Source: Rhodoferax potami
GTDB lineage: Bacteria > Pseudomonadota > Gammaproteobacteria > Burkholderiales > Burkholderiaceae_C
NCBI RefSeq assembly: GCF_032193765.1
Contig: NZ_JAVBIJ010000001.1
Coordinates: forward strand, 682,001 to 746,000
Length of the DNA: 64,000 bases
Direction: 5' to 3'
A program made the position numbers and the translations under genes. Below, piece by piece: positions 6,720 through 15,612 of the stretch (its first letter is position 1; each line of letters begins with the position of its first letter). Below the pieces are notes generated by a model, which saw nothing but the letters and a program-made list of their open reading frames with translations, searched no databases and had not been told where the DNA came from.

Positions 6720-9656
6720 TTGACCCCTGTGCAAAAAATTGTTGCAACTTTGCTGGAGCGGCTGACGACCTATGTGTTTCCGGCCATCGCGCTGACGCTC
6801 ACGCTTGGTTTGTTTGTTTGGGGGAAAGATGGAAGCTCTGTAGAGGAAGGGCGGCTTCTCAATATCAAGGTCTGGGAGCAGACGGACGCAGTCCCGATAG
6901 AAAGTCCTGTTCTCCAGATGGACCGCTTGGTCTTCAGGGGGGAGTCAACCTCCATAGACACACGACGTTCCACCGCGCCTTTTTGGTTCGAATTCGTGAT
7001 TCCTGAAGGCAGTCGCGATCAAGGGACCCTGATTGACTTTCCTTCACGACACTCCATGGGAGTGACATGTTGGGATACTGCGACCGGCCAGCAGCTTGGC
7101 AGTAGCGATCACCGGGAGGCGCAGGGCTCCATTGCGGGCAGCCGCGCTGGGTTTTCACTCGAAATAGCGCCAGTAATGCTTCGCGCGGTTGTGCTATGCC
7201 GATCGAGCTTCAGAGGTCCTGCAAAAATCTCTGCTCGATCGTGGAGTGCCGATGCTCTGAGCCGCGCTCAGCTCTCGCATCGCAACACGGGGGTAATGAT
7301 CGAGGCGGCGATCGGTGTGTTGGCCGTTTTCATGCTCCTCACCGCATTCGTTAATTCCAGCGCCCTCTATCTTGCATTTGTTGGCGGATTGGTCCTCAAC
7401 ATGAGGATGGCATCGCTTTCCGTGGGGACCGATTTCTACTTCCTGGGTATGGAGGTTCCGATTGAGTACTTGATCCCCATGCGGCAATGGACGCTTTGCT
7501 TGTACTTCGCCAACACGGTGGGTTTGTTCTACGTGTTGTTCAAGCAAGAGCTCAAAACGGTCAAAGTAAAGTGGCCTCTGACATTGCTCTATCTTCAGTC
7601 GCTCGCCTTTTTAATATTGGCGCCGGTGGTGCCCTACGAGAGTTTGCTGCCGCCACTATGGGCTGCGACCTTTGCCGGGATCGTGGTGATATCGGCCTAT
7701 GTTTTCCTGATATTGCGCAAGACGCATTCAAGAGTGGCTGCCTGGTATGGCGCATCCATTTTCTTGACCTTGATCGCAACACTGAACGAGGTCTTTATTG
7801 CCGCCACCGGGCAGCGCATTTTTGAGTACGGCCTCAACAGCGTGACCGCAGCGATAGGGTCTGCGCTCCTTGCGTCTGCCGCTGTAGCCGAGCATATGCG
7901 GACCCATCGGCTACAAAATTTGCGCGCCCAACGGTTGCTTGAGGCGGCGTACCAAGACTCTCCGATTGGGTTGTTTTCGGTAACCCATGGGACGCATATT
8001 TCGAAAACCAATCCTGCGTTTGAGTCGATGGTTGCTGCTCTGGGAGCGGTACGCAAAGCAGATCTTTCAGACTTGTTTGATCGCGAAGTGCAGACACGTA
8101 TCGCATCTTTGCGATGCGCGAGTGGAGGCGGGGTGCTGGAGTTGCAAACCTGCATTAAGTCCAAGGACCTCGCCGACAGCAAGTGGTTCTCATTGAGAGC
8201 ATCCACGGCAGACGGAGCCATTGTCGAATGCTCTTTGCAAGATATAACGACCCAAGTCTCAGCTACCGAGCGCCTTGAGTATCTGGCTGGACACGACCCC
8301 TTGACCGGTTGTTTGAATCTGCGGGGACTGATTCAAGAGACGGAGCGCATTACTCAGCGCCCATGTGGTTTGGCTTACTTTGACTTGGATCGATTTAAGC
8401 TGATCAACGATTTGTACGGGCACAGCGCCGGAGATCAAGTGCTCACCCAAGTGACTGAGCGCATGCGCGGCGTTCTACATCACACAGATGTGCTGGCCCG
8501 TATTGGCGGGGATGAGTTTGTGATTGTCTTTTTTGAAGGCACGATCAATACATGCGAGGCGAAATGCAACACGATCGCAACGTTGATAGCAGCGTCTCCC
8601 TTTCAGATCGAAACGCAGAGCTTTGAACTGGATATTTCTGCGGGATTGGTGGGCACAGACCAGTTCAAGTCGACTGATTTGAAAGGATTGGTTTCTGCAG
8701 CTGACATGTTGTGTCGTATGGCGAAGAAGCGCCCCCGGCAGCACATGGTGGTGATGAAGTCGGATGACCGCTTCTTGCAACAGCATCAAGATGAATTGGA
8801 TTTGATCAATTGCCTGGAGCGTGGAGAAACCCCCGAGGGTCTATTTCTGGTGATGCAGCCGGAAATTTCTCTCAGTCGGCCTTTTGATTCCTTGAATTTC
8901 GAAGTGCTTGTTCGTCTGCGTAAATCCAACGGCGATGTAGTCCCGGCCGGCACGATCATCGAAGCGGCGGAGGCCCATGGCAAGACCGCCATCATTGATC
9001 GATGGGTCGTGGGAACGACCGTGCGATGGATCGAGGCGCATGCGCATCAATTGTTGACCACGCGTTTTGTCGGTGTGAATCTGTCGGGTGGCTCACTGAA
9101 CGACGAAGCTTTTACGCAAGAGCTTTTTGCCTTGTTTGAGCAACATCCTGTGGCGCTCGAAAAGCTCTGTATCGAGATCACTGAAACGGTGGCGATTACC
9201 GACATGAGGAAGATGCAACATTTCATCGATCGCGTCCGGGCTATGGGTGGCAAAGTAGCCCTCGATGATTTTGGAGCGGGGTATTCGTCCTTCGGCTATT
9301 TGAAGGAGTTGTCCGTAGACTCTTTAAAGCTCGATGGCTCCTTAGTGCGTGATGCAGTGCGCATCCATGCCGGTCAGGCCATCATTGTGGCGATTGGTGG
9401 ATTGGTTCGGAATCTAGGTATGAAATCGGTCGGAGAGTTCGCGGAGGATCTCCCCACCATCAAAGTTCTTTTTGATGCTGGAATCGACTATGCACAAGGT
9501 TACGGGATCAGTAGGCCCGTGTCGCCAGAGGAAATCCTCGCAGCTTCCAGTGGCGCAGATTTCATTCAAGACGAAGCAATCCGGGCCTTCTTTGAGTCGA
9601 TTCAAGACAACGAATCAGCTTCGATGCCTTTGTTTCGCGATTCGCGCCGTGACTGA
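6720..9656 (+). CDS. membrane GGDEF-EAL protein (7TM sensor, PAS-like, GGDEF, EVL-type EAL)
   Basis: 978 residues from a TTG codon 3 bases after dedA; no clear Shine-Dalgarno, so translation may be coupled. An N-terminal helix is followed by a periplasmic region of about 160 residues, then about seven transmembrane segments (residues about 195-400), a layout like 7TMR-DISM sensors, then a PAS-like segment. GGDEF is intact near residue 597, but the upstream I-site is HHTD instead of RxxD, so product inhibition is probably lost. The EAL domain has EVL in place of EAL near 727 but keeps NLSG, EITE, LDDFGAGYSS and the KLDG lysine, so phosphodiesterase activity remains plausible. By eye its GC is lower than that of its neighbours. 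Confidence 0.85.
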   Translation: MTPVQKIVATLLERLTTYVFPAIALTLTLGLFVWGKDGSSVEEGRLLNIKVWEQTDAVPIESPVLQMDRLVFRGESTSIDTRRSTAPFWFEFVIPEGSRDQGTLIDFPSRHSMGVTCWDTATGQQLGSSDHREAQGSIAGSRAGFSLEIAPVMLRAVVLCRSSFRGPAKISARSWSADALSRAQLSHRNTGVMIEAAIGVLAVFMLLTAFVNSSALYLAFVGGLVLNMRMASLSVGTDFYFLGMEVPIEYLIPMRQWTLCLYFANTVGLFYVLFKQELKTVKVKWPLTLLYLQSLAFLILAPVVPYESLLPPLWAATFAGIVVISAYVFLILRKTHSRVAAWYGASIFLTLIATLNEVFIAATGQRIFEYGLNSVTAAIGSALLASAAVAEHMRTHRLQNLRAQRLLEAAYQDSPIGLFSVTHGTHISKTNPAFESMVAALGAVRKADLSDLFDREVQTRIASLRCASGGGVLELQTCIKSKDLADSKWFSLRASTADGAIVECSLQDITTQVSATERLEYLAGHDPLTGCLNLRGLIQETERITQRPCGLAYFDLDRFKLINDLYGHSAGDQVLTQVTERMRGVLHHTDVLARIGGDEFVIVFFEGTINTCEAKCNTIATLIAASPFQIETQSFELDISAGLVGTDQFKSTDLKGLVSAADMLCRMAKKRPRQHMVVMKSDDRFLQQHQDELDLINCLERGETPEGLFLVMQPEISLSRPFDSLNFEVLVRLRKSNGDVVPAGTIIEAAEAHGKTAIIDRWVVGTTVRWIEAHAHQLLTTRFVGVNLSGGSLNDEAFTQELFALFEQHPVALEKLCIEITETVAITDMRKMQHFIDRVRAMGGKVALDDFGAGYSSFGYLKELSVDSLKLDGSLVRDAVRIHAGQAIIVAIGGLVRNLGMKSVGEFAEDLPTIKVLFDAGIDYAQGYGISRPVSPEEILAASSGADFIQDEAIRAFFESIQDNESASMPLFRDSRRD

Positions 9657-9718
9657 TCAAAAGCCTGTCACTGCCCCTTGGCTGAATACTCACGCGGCCA
9701 GTTGACGGCTTTTAATCT

Positions 9719-10486
9719 TCATTGACTGAGGCTGTTTGCAGTGCCTGCAACGGTCGCGACATGCGATCTGTGGGAGGGTGGGATCACTTGCGGGTCCGGG
9801 CACATCCACAGCTTGTCTGATAAATCTTTGGCGCCGGTGATATCAATATCAGGATGGATTTGCTCAAAGAAAAAGTCCGTGTGTGGCTGCTGCGCCGCTA
9901 CGTAGATTTCGCGGGCCCGCTCTGGCGCGAGGTACATCACTCGATGCGGTACCCCACCAGTGAAAGTCATGGGGTAAAACACACCTGTTTGCCCCACGTC
10001 TGTAAAGAGTAGGCTTTCGTAAATGCGGTTGACCGGCCGCCGCCCCGTTGCCATCATTAAATCTACTTTTTGAGCGAGGCAGTATCGGTGGAAGGCCTTA
10101 AACAGCGCAGCCCGGACCAAGGATGATCCTGCGGTCCCCTTGATGCAAAGTCGTGTGGACTCAACCATTCGCTGGCCGCGGAAATCAGCAGACAAACGCA
10201 AAGACATTTGCAACGGCAACGGCTCCATCACATTGGAGTGCGTCCGCAAAGTACCCAGAACGGAGCCATCGAGTTTGGAGGTGGCCACAAACACTTCGCA
10301 CCCGTAGGCAAAGTCGGCGGCTTCAGGCTCTCGCAGTTTGGCGCCCAATTCGGGCAGGTGTTTGCCGTAGGAGGCTGCGCGCAGTTGGATGACGCCATCC
10401 AGCTGCGCCTCGGTGGCAATTTCTACCTTGAAGGGCAACAATTCGGTTCGTGCAACCGCTGCTTGAATTCTCTCTACCAGAGCCAT
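9719..10486 (-). CDS. GNAT-like acyltransferase, N-acyl amino acid synthase (FeeM)-like
   Basis: 255 residues from an ATG preceded by a very strong AGGAGG; a longer in-frame start at 10546 has no support. The sequence looks like the FeeM/autoinducer-synthase branch of the GNAT fold: EIATEAQLDGVIQLRAASYG, then RMVESTRLCIKG, then a helix ending LFKAFHRYCLAQKVDLMMATGR and a terminal part with NRIYESLLFTDV. FeeM enzymes join fatty acyl chains from acyl carrier protein to amino acids such as tyrosine; here the substrate is unknown. It stands alone between a c-di-GMP gene and amiC, both with separate signals. Family assignment is from memory of the fold pattern and should be taken as moderate. Confidence 0.5.
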   Translation of the reverse strand: MALVERIQAAVARTELLPFKVEIATEAQLDGVIQLRAASYGKHLPELGAKLREPEAADFAYGCEVFVATSKLDGSVLGTLRTHSNVMEPLPLQMSLRLSADFRGQRMVESTRLCIKGTAGSSLVRAALFKAFHRYCLAQKVDLMMATGRRPVNRIYESLLFTDVGQTGVFYPMTFTGGVPHRVMYLAPERAREIYVAAQQPHTDFFFEQIHPDIDITGAKDLSDKLWMCPDPQVIPPSHRSHVATVAGTANSLSQ

Positions 10487-10586
10487 AACAACCTCCTTCC
10501 AATGAGTGACTGAAAGGTTCAGTCTAGGGTTGCTACCTAGTTCCATCCGGTGAATGAAGCAGGGTTTAGCCCGCTATCTCCGCGCC

Positions 10587-10630
10587 AAAAACACATAAAC
10601 CATTAAATTAAATGGTGATTTTTGTGTTTT
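10587..10630 (-). terminator. AT-rich nested hairpin at the 3' end of amiC
   Basis: Outer arms AAAACACA (10587-10594) and TGTGTTTT (10623-10630) enclose a second perfect pair, ACCATT (10599-10604) and AATGGT (10611-10616). On the leftward transcript the hairpin ends in UGUGUUUUU. It overlaps the amiC stop codon and separates it from the FeeM-like gene. It is unusually AT-rich for this genome. Confidence 0.5.
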
Positions 10631-12023
10631 AGCTGGTAGTGCGGTTGCGTGCGAGGGGCGGGTTTTTGGCGAAGTAGCCTTCAATGCCGCGCATCAAGGC
10701 GTCAGCCAGGCGGTTTTGGTATTCGTCGCTATTGAGCTTGATCTCTTCGCTGGGGTTGCTGATGAACGCAGCCTCGACCAGCACACTCGGAATGTCTGGC
10801 GCCTTGAGCACCGCAAACGCGGCCTGTTCAACTTTGGGTTTGTGCAGCTTGCCGACCCGTTTGATCTCGCCCAACAGGTTGCCACCGAGTTTCAAGCTGT
10901 CATTGATTTGTGCAGTGGTGCTCATGTCGAGCAAGGCGCGCTGCACCGTGGCGTCTTTGGCTTTGACGTTGAGGCCGCCAATCAAATCCGCCTTGTTTTC
11001 TTTGGCAGCCATCCACCGCGCAGCGCTGCTCGACGCGCCGCCCTGGCTCAAAGCGAACACGCTGGCTCCCTGCGGGTCCGGGGTGAAAAACGCATCGGCA
11101 TGGATGCTGATGAACAAGTCTGCCTGCACCCGCCGGGCTTTTTGCACCCGGGTGCTCAGGGGCACAAAGAAGTCGGCATCGCGGGTCAGAAACGCGCGCA
11201 TTGCGTTGCCGTTGACGCTGGCGGCGTTGATCCGTTCGCGCAGCAGGTGCGCGAGTTTGAGCACGACATCTTTTTCCCGGGTACCGCCGGGGCCGATGGC
11301 GCCAGGGTCTTCGCCACCATGCCCGGGGTCCAGGGCAATGATGATCAGCCGGTCGGTCGGGGTGCTGGCCTTTTCCGCAGTTTGGGGGTCTTTTGTGCCT
11401 CCAGCGCTCGTGGAGTCTGCGCGGGCAGCTCCTGTTTTGATAGCGTCTACCGGTCGCAGGGTGCCGCTGGCAGCAGTAGCCGGCACAGGCGGGCGCTGGG
11501 TGTGCTGGGCAATCAGGGCATCCAAGGGGTCTTGCGCTGCTGCCTTGGTCTGCTGAACGGCCTTGGCCTCGTTGGCACGGTCGGTGATCAGGGCATCGAG
11601 CGGATCGACCTCGGCCAGCGGGTACAGGTCCAGCACCAAGCGGTGCTGGTAAGCCGCCACAGGCGCCAGGCTGAACACTTGCGGCCGTATCGGGTGCTTC
11701 AAGTCGACCACCAGGCGCACGATGTCCGGGGTGAACTGCCCGACGCGGATGCCCGCGATGTTCGGGTCATCCGCCTTCACCTTGGCGACCAGCTCTTTGA
11801 GCGCCGGGTTCAAACTGATGCCCTGGATATCCACCGCCAGCCGTGGCGGGTTGGGCACAAATAGCTGCTTGGCGCTGAGTGCAGAGTCGGACTCGATGGT
11901 GACGCGCGAATACTCCGGTGCAGGCCATACCCGCACGGTCATGATGGCGGCACCCTTGGCGAGCTCGGCGGTGCCCAGTGTCAAGACCAGACTGCCGGCT
12001 TGCAGCAGGGTGCGGCGCCTCAA
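10629..12023 (-). CDS. amiC: N-acetylmuramoyl-L-alanine amidase (AmiC-like)
   Basis: 464 residues. The N-terminus MRRRTLLQAGSLVLTLG has a twin-arginine pattern, as in E. coli AmiC. An AMIN domain (about 30-140) should target it to the septum. An Ala/Pro-rich linker follows, then the Amidase_3 domain from about residue 228 with zinc ligands in DPGHGGEDPGA, TREKD and ISIHADA and the catalytic Glu in VEAAFISNPSEE. It cuts stem peptides from glycan strands during daughter-cell separation. Its start overlaps the tsaE stop by 4 bp (ATGA), so the two are translationally coupled. The linker contains a family 1 repeat encoding GAARADST. AmiB and AmiC cannot be fully separated; the Tat-like signal favours AmiC. 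Confidence 0.9.
   Translation of the reverse strand: MRRRTLLQAGSLVLTLGTAELAKGAAIMTVRVWPAPEYSRVTIESDSALSAKQLFVPNPPRLAVDIQGISLNPALKELVAKVKADDPNIAGIRVGQFTPDIVRLVVDLKHPIRPQVFSLAPVAAYQHRLVLDLYPLAEVDPLDALITDRANEAKAVQQTKAAAQDPLDALIAQHTQRPPVPATAASGTLRPVDAIKTGAARADSTSAGGTKDPQTAEKASTPTDRLIIIALDPGHGGEDPGAIGPGGTREKDVVLKLAHLLRERINAASVNGNAMRAFLTRDADFFVPLSTRVQKARRVQADLFISIHADAFFTPDPQGASVFALSQGGASSSAARWMAAKENKADLIGGLNVKAKDATVQRALLDMSTTAQINDSLKLGGNLLGEIKRVGKLHKPKVEQAAFAVLKAPDIPSVLVEAAFISNPSEEIKLNSDEYQNRLADALMRGIEGYFAKNPPLARNRTTS
11391..11446 (-). repeat. dispersed repeat family 1, in-frame copy inside amiC (B)
   Basis: On the amiC strand it reads GCTATCAAAACAGGAGCTGC, then CCGCGCAGACTCCACGAGCG, then CTGGAGGCACAAAAG. 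It is translated [18 protein letters not shown], residues about 192-210 in the linker between the AMIN and amidase domains. The octapeptide GAARADST also occurs in AcnA from the same element in the same frame. Confidence 0.85.
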
Positions 12024-12613
12024 GCTCGGGCTCCTTGGGCTGCTTGGATGAGTAGCAGGCCCGCAGGGGTGCCTGCAGTCAGGCGCACCTCGCGGCGGCT
12101 GTCATCCAAGGTGTGCAAATGCAGGGTGACATCAGCCACCGGCAGCATGCTGGCCGCCTTGTTTGGCCACTCGGCAAGTTTGAGGCCGGGGCTGGCAAAA
12201 ATATCGCGGAAACCGGCTTCCTCCCACTCCCGCGGGTCATTGAATCGGTAAAAGTCAAAGTGCCAGATGTTCAGCTCAGGCAACTCGTAGGGCTCCACTA
12301 CCGCATAGGTCGGGCTTTTGATGCGGCCAGTCACCCCCAGTGCTTGCAGCAGGTGGCGCACCAGGGTGGTTTTACCGGCACCCAAGTCACCGTGCAGTGC
12401 AATAAATGCGTTGGCGAGGGATGGCGCGCGGACCCACTGCTGCGCAAAGGCGACGGTGTCGGCTTCATCAGCCCATTCCAAGACGATGCTCGGGGCCGCG
12501 CTTTCTACAATCGGGTGGTGACGATCAACAGCACTCAAATCAAGGCTCAATTCGATGGCGACGAAATGGTCGCTCAGATACAGGGCTGGGCCCGGGAACT
12601 CGGATTCTCCCAA
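12020..12613 (-). CDS. tsaE: tRNA threonylcarbamoyladenosine biosynthesis ATPase TsaE
   Basis: A P-loop (ALHGDLGAGKTTLVRHLLQALG), SPTYAVVEPY, HFDFYRF and KLAEWPNKA identify TsaE, the ATPase partner of TsaB/TsaD in making t6A37 on ANN-decoding tRNAs. The longest frame gives 197 residues, but the family usually begins about 25 residues before the P-loop region. TTG codons at 12538 and 12550 would give a more typical length, and no good Shine-Dalgarno decides it. The 5' end overlaps the 5' end of queG on the other strand. tsaE next to an amidase gene is the E. coli order (tsaE-amiB-mutL); here mutL is about 6 kb away. Confidence 0.92.
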   Translation of the reverse strand: MGESEFPGPALYLSDHFVAIELSLDLSAVDRHHPIVESAAPSIVLEWADEADTVAFAQQWVRAPSLANAFIALHGDLGAGKTTLVRHLLQALGVTGRIKSPTYAVVEPYELPELNIWHFDFYRFNDPREWEEAGFRDIFASPGLKLAEWPNKAASMLPVADVTLHLHTLDDSRREVRLTAGTPAGLLLIQAAQGARA

Positions 12614-13651
12614 ATTGGCGTGGCCGGTGTGGATTTGTCCTCTGCGGAGGCCGGATTATTAGCATGGTTGTCGCACGGTTTCCACGGTGGCATGGGCTAC
12701 ATGGCGCACCACGGGCTGAAACGCGCCCGTCCTGCCGAATTGGTGCCCGGCACGGTGAGTGTGATTACTGCGCGCATGGACTACCTGCCGCGCGGCACAG
12801 AAGACGGCTGGGCCGACGCCGAGCTGGCCCGCTTGCAACGCCCGGGTGAGGGCATTGTGTCGGTCTACGCGCGCGGCCGTGACTATCACAAGGTTTTGCG
12901 CAACCGCCTCCAACAATTGGCCGACCGCATGGCGGCCCATATGGGCCCCTTGGGTTACCGGGTGTTCACCGACAGCGCGCCGGTGCTGGAAGCTGAGCTT
13001 GCCAGCCGCAGCGGGCAGGGCTGGCGCGGCAAGCACACCTTGCTGCTCAACCGCGAAGCGGGCTCTATGTTTTTTCTAGGCGAGGTGTATTTGGATGTGG
13101 CGCTCCCGCCAAGTGCGCCGGTCGAGGCGCACTGTGGCAGTTGCAGCGCCTGTATCAGTGCCTGCCCGACGCAGGCCATCGTGGCTCCCCACCGTTTGGA
13201 TGCGCGGCGCTGTGTGTCTTACCTGACCATCGAACACGATGGCCCGATTCCGCTCGAGATGCGCCCCCTTATTGGCAACCGCATTTACGGTTGTGACGAC
13301 TGCCAGGTGGTGTGCCCCTGGAACAAGTTTGCCAAGCGCAGCACTTTGCCCGACTTTGATGCCCGGCACGGCCTCACCGGCAGTGCACTAGCCACGCTGA
13401 TGGACTGGACCGAAGACACCTTTTTGCGCAACACCGAGGGCAGCCCGATTCGGCGCATCGGCCATGTGCGCTGGCTGCGCAATGTGGCCGTGGCCATGGG
13501 CAATGCCTTGCAGGGCAGTGCGCTTTCGACACCTGAGCGCGCGGTGCTGGTCCAGTCCTTACAGCGCCGCATCAGCCACCCAGACCCTCTGGTGCAAGAA
13601 CATGTCCTCTGGGCGCTTCAGTTACCGGCCTTAACCCCAACACCCTCCTAA
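12515..13651 (+). CDS. queG: epoxyqueuosine reductase QueG
   Basis: Reduces epoxyqueuosine to queuosine in tRNA using cobalamin and two [4Fe-4S] clusters. The N-terminal part has ARELGFSQIGVAGVDL and the HGGMGYMAHHGLKRARP block. The cluster region has CGSCSACISACPTQAI and CDDCQVVCPWNKF, eight cysteines in two CxxCxxCxxxC-type sets. The end has the HEAT-like tail RRIGHVRWLRNVAVAMGN. The GTG at 12515 gives 378 residues, close to E. coli QueG (379); ATG at 12566 would give 361. Neither has a strong ribosome site. It is divergent from, and overlaps the 5' end of, tsaE. Confidence 0.93.
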   Translation: MVTINSTQIKAQFDGDEMVAQIQGWARELGFSQIGVAGVDLSSAEAGLLAWLSHGFHGGMGYMAHHGLKRARPAELVPGTVSVITARMDYLPRGTEDGWADAELARLQRPGEGIVSVYARGRDYHKVLRNRLQQLADRMAAHMGPLGYRVFTDSAPVLEAELASRSGQGWRGKHTLLLNREAGSMFFLGEVYLDVALPPSAPVEAHCGSCSACISACPTQAIVAPHRLDARRCVSYLTIEHDGPIPLEMRPLIGNRIYGCDDCQVVCPWNKFAKRSTLPDFDARHGLTGSALATLMDWTEDTFLRNTEGSPIRRIGHVRWLRNVAVAMGNALQGSALSTPERAVLVQSLQRRISHPDPLVQEHVLWALQLPALTPTPS

Positions 13652-13659
13652 GCCTTGTC

Positions 13660-14460
13660 ATGACTACCTACGACCTGCTCATCATCGATCCGCAAAACGA
13701 CTTTCTAGACATTGCTGGAGCCGCTTTGCCGGTGCCGGGTGCTGGCGCGGACATGCAGCGCCTGGCCGATTGGTTGGTGGCTCACGCCGCCCGGGTACGC
13801 AGCATCACCGTCACCTTGGACTCTCACGCCAGCGTGGGCGTTGAGCGCACTACGTTTTGGCTGCAGTCCAACGGCGAGCCGGTCGCGCCGTTCACGGTAA
13901 TCACCGCCGCAGACCTGGCCCGCGGCCAATTCAAGCCGCGCAATCCGGCGCTGCAGGCCGAGGTGCAGGCCTATCTGCACGCCCTGGAGGCCACCGGTCA
14001 ACGCCAGCTGGTGGTCTGGCCGGTGCACTGCGTGCTGGGTACCTGGGGCCACAACATTCACGCCGGCTTGAGCGAAGCTTTGGCCGCTTGGGAGCTGGCG
14101 ACCGGCCAGATGGTGCACAAGGTGCTCAAGGGCCAGAACCCGCTGACCGAGCAGTACAGCGCCTTCAAGGCAGAGGTTCCGCGGGCAGATGACGCATGCA
14201 CCTTGCTGAATCGGCCTTTGGTCCAGTCACTGTCTGCGCAGGGCGCTACGCTTTTGATAGCGGGTGAAGCCATGAGCCACTGTGTTGCCGCATCGGTGTC
14301 CGACTTGATGGCGGTCCTGCCCGTTGAGCGTTTGGCGGAGTTGGTGCTGTTGACCGATTGCATGAGCCCGGTGGCCGGCTTTGAGGCGGCAGCGCAAGAT
14401 TTTTTAGCCCGCGCCACCGCGGCAGGCCTGCAGGCAACGACGCTCAGCGCCTTGGCTTGA
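13660..14460 (+). CDS. isochorismatase/nicotinamidase-family cysteine hydrolase
   Basis: 266 residues with the alpha/beta fold of the isochorismatase superfamily. Asp in LLIIDPQNDF (about residue 10), Lys in VHKVLKGQNP and Cys in AMSHCVAAS form the expected Asp-Lys-Cys triad. It is 8 bp after queG in the same direction and may be cotranscribed. Conserved features resemble nicotinamidase (PncA), but the protein is longer than most PncA and I would not fix the substrate; other amidases of this family are possible. The segment before the catalytic Cys contains TTTTGATAGC, a weak likeness to the family 1 repeat. Confidence 0.75.
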   Translation: MTTYDLLIIDPQNDFLDIAGAALPVPGAGADMQRLADWLVAHAARVRSITVTLDSHASVGVERTTFWLQSNGEPVAPFTVITAADLARGQFKPRNPALQAEVQAYLHALEATGQRQLVVWPVHCVLGTWGHNIHAGLSEALAAWELATGQMVHKVLKGQNPLTEQYSAFKAEVPRADDACTLLNRPLVQSLSAQGATLLIAGEAMSHCVAASVSDLMAVLPVERLAELVLLTDCMSPVAGFEAAAQDFLARATAAGLQATTLSALA

Positions 14461-14461
14461 C

Positions 14462-15463
14462 TCAGCGCGGCAGGCCGTCAAATACGTCCATGGGTGTCCA
14501 AGCGGCTGGCAAGCGAATGTTGACGCCTTCCGCTGCGCCTCGTTGCTCAAGGAACGCCATGGACGCCTCAAAGTCGTCCAGAGGGCGGGGCATGGGCTGC
14601 ATGGGTTGTGTGGAGGGAATCCAGAAATCGTCCCAATGGATGGGGATGACCCGGCGGGCACCCACGGTGCGCACGGTTTCATTCCAATAGGCGAGTTTGT
14701 GCTCGGCACTGCGCGGGCCCATGGCACCAATTCCGAGCAGCACCACATCGGCGCGCACACCTTGTAGCGCGCCGGGTACAAAGCCTGCGGTGCCTGTGAT
14801 CAGCAAAGTGCGGCCATCGTGCGCTATGTGCATGGCGTAACTTTGGCCTTCCAGGTAGTCGGTGGCCCGCACCGGAGGCTTTAAGGGCTGCTCAATCACG
14901 CCCCCGGTAAAGCCGGTGGGGGTGTGCAACGCAGGGTAGAGCGTGACCGTGAACCGGCCGAAGCGGTAAGGTGTGCCGAGCTGTACCAGCTTCATGCGAT
15001 CAGGTGGCAGCCCCCAGCCTTGGCCCACCATGAGGGTAGAGCCTGAACCCATCAATAGGGCGCCGGTTTGGCGCGCCACTTCGGGCGCGTCCATGGCATG
15101 GTCGTAGTGCGAGTGCAGGGGAATCACAGCGGCCAAGCGACTCGCACTCCCGGTAATGCCGGCGCGTTGCAAGCCCTCGGTGATGGCCTGCACGTCGGGC
15201 TCCACCTTGCGCAAGAAAACAGTGAGTTTGTCGGGGCGCGAGAAAAATCCGTCCGTCAACAGAGCCGTCTCGCCGTCGTCCAGCAACACGGTGGCAACGC
15301 CCAAAAACCGGACTTTGAGTGGCGCAAGCGGTGCGGGGGCGGTGGGCCAACGTAAAGACTGCAGGCCTTCCATGCCAGGTGGGTGGCTCAGCAGCCAAGC
15401 CAGTGTGCCGGCTCCGATTACCAAGCACAGCAACAAGGTGCCGAGGATCCATTTGATACGCAT
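14462..15463 (-). CDS. MBL-fold metallo-hydrolase with N-terminal membrane anchor
   Basis: 333 residues. The N-terminus MRIKWILGTLLLCLVIGAG is one hydrophobic segment (uncleaved anchor or signal peptide). The metallo-beta-lactamase signature is VIPLHSHYDHAMDAPEV (HxHxDH), with a distal metal-binding part ending VIPIHWDDFW. The substrate is unknown; some relatives act on N-acyl phosphatidylethanolamine-like lipids or lactones, but nothing here decides. It converges on the preceding hydrolase with one base between stop codons. Upstream, in the same direction, lies an overlapping pair of micro-ORFs. Confidence 0.82.
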   Translation of the reverse strand: MRIKWILGTLLLCLVIGAGTLAWLLSHPPGMEGLQSLRWPTAPAPLAPLKVRFLGVATVLLDDGETALLTDGFFSRPDKLTVFLRKVEPDVQAITEGLQRAGITGSASRLAAVIPLHSHYDHAMDAPEVARQTGALLMGSGSTLMVGQGWGLPPDRMKLVQLGTPYRFGRFTVTLYPALHTPTGFTGGVIEQPLKPPVRATDYLEGQSYAMHIAHDGRTLLITGTAGFVPGALQGVRADVVLLGIGAMGPRSAEHKLAYWNETVRTVGARRVIPIHWDDFWIPSTQPMQPMPRPLDDFEASMAFLEQRGAAEGVNIRLPAAWTPMDVFDGLPR

Positions 15464-15495
15464 ACGCCCAGTCTAGGCGCTACGCGCGGGTCCGG

Positions 15496-15612
15496 CTATC
15501 GGGTGTTGCGCTGCAAAGCCCACCATTCCAACGCGCCTTGTAAAACAGCCATCGTCAGCGCTAACCCTTGGAGGGCCCGGCGACGCATCGCCGGGGTACC
15601 GCGCCGCGTCAT
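15496..15612 (-). CDS. putative micro-protein (38 residues), overlaps upstream micro-ORF
   Basis: Starts ATGACGCGGCGCGG, with ATGA overlapping the stop of the 29-residue ORF, and ends TAG 32 bases before the metallo-hydrolase start. It reads MTRRGTPAMRRRALQG, then LALTMAVLQGALEWWALQ, a basic start followed by an amphipathic or weakly hydrophobic helix. No family is recognised. The ATGA overlap and placement in a possible operon support translation, but the sequence is short and could be chance. Confidence 0.35.
   Translation of the reverse strand: MTRRGTPAMRRRALQGLALTMAVLQGALEWWALQRNTR

Noticed and set aside
14231..14261. Family 1 repeat in the nicotinamidase-like gene (CTGCGCAGGGCGCTACGCTT, TTGATAGC)
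   Set aside because: Only one half can be aligned and it lies in the region leading to the catalytic Cys, so it was not listed as a feature; it may be a remnant.
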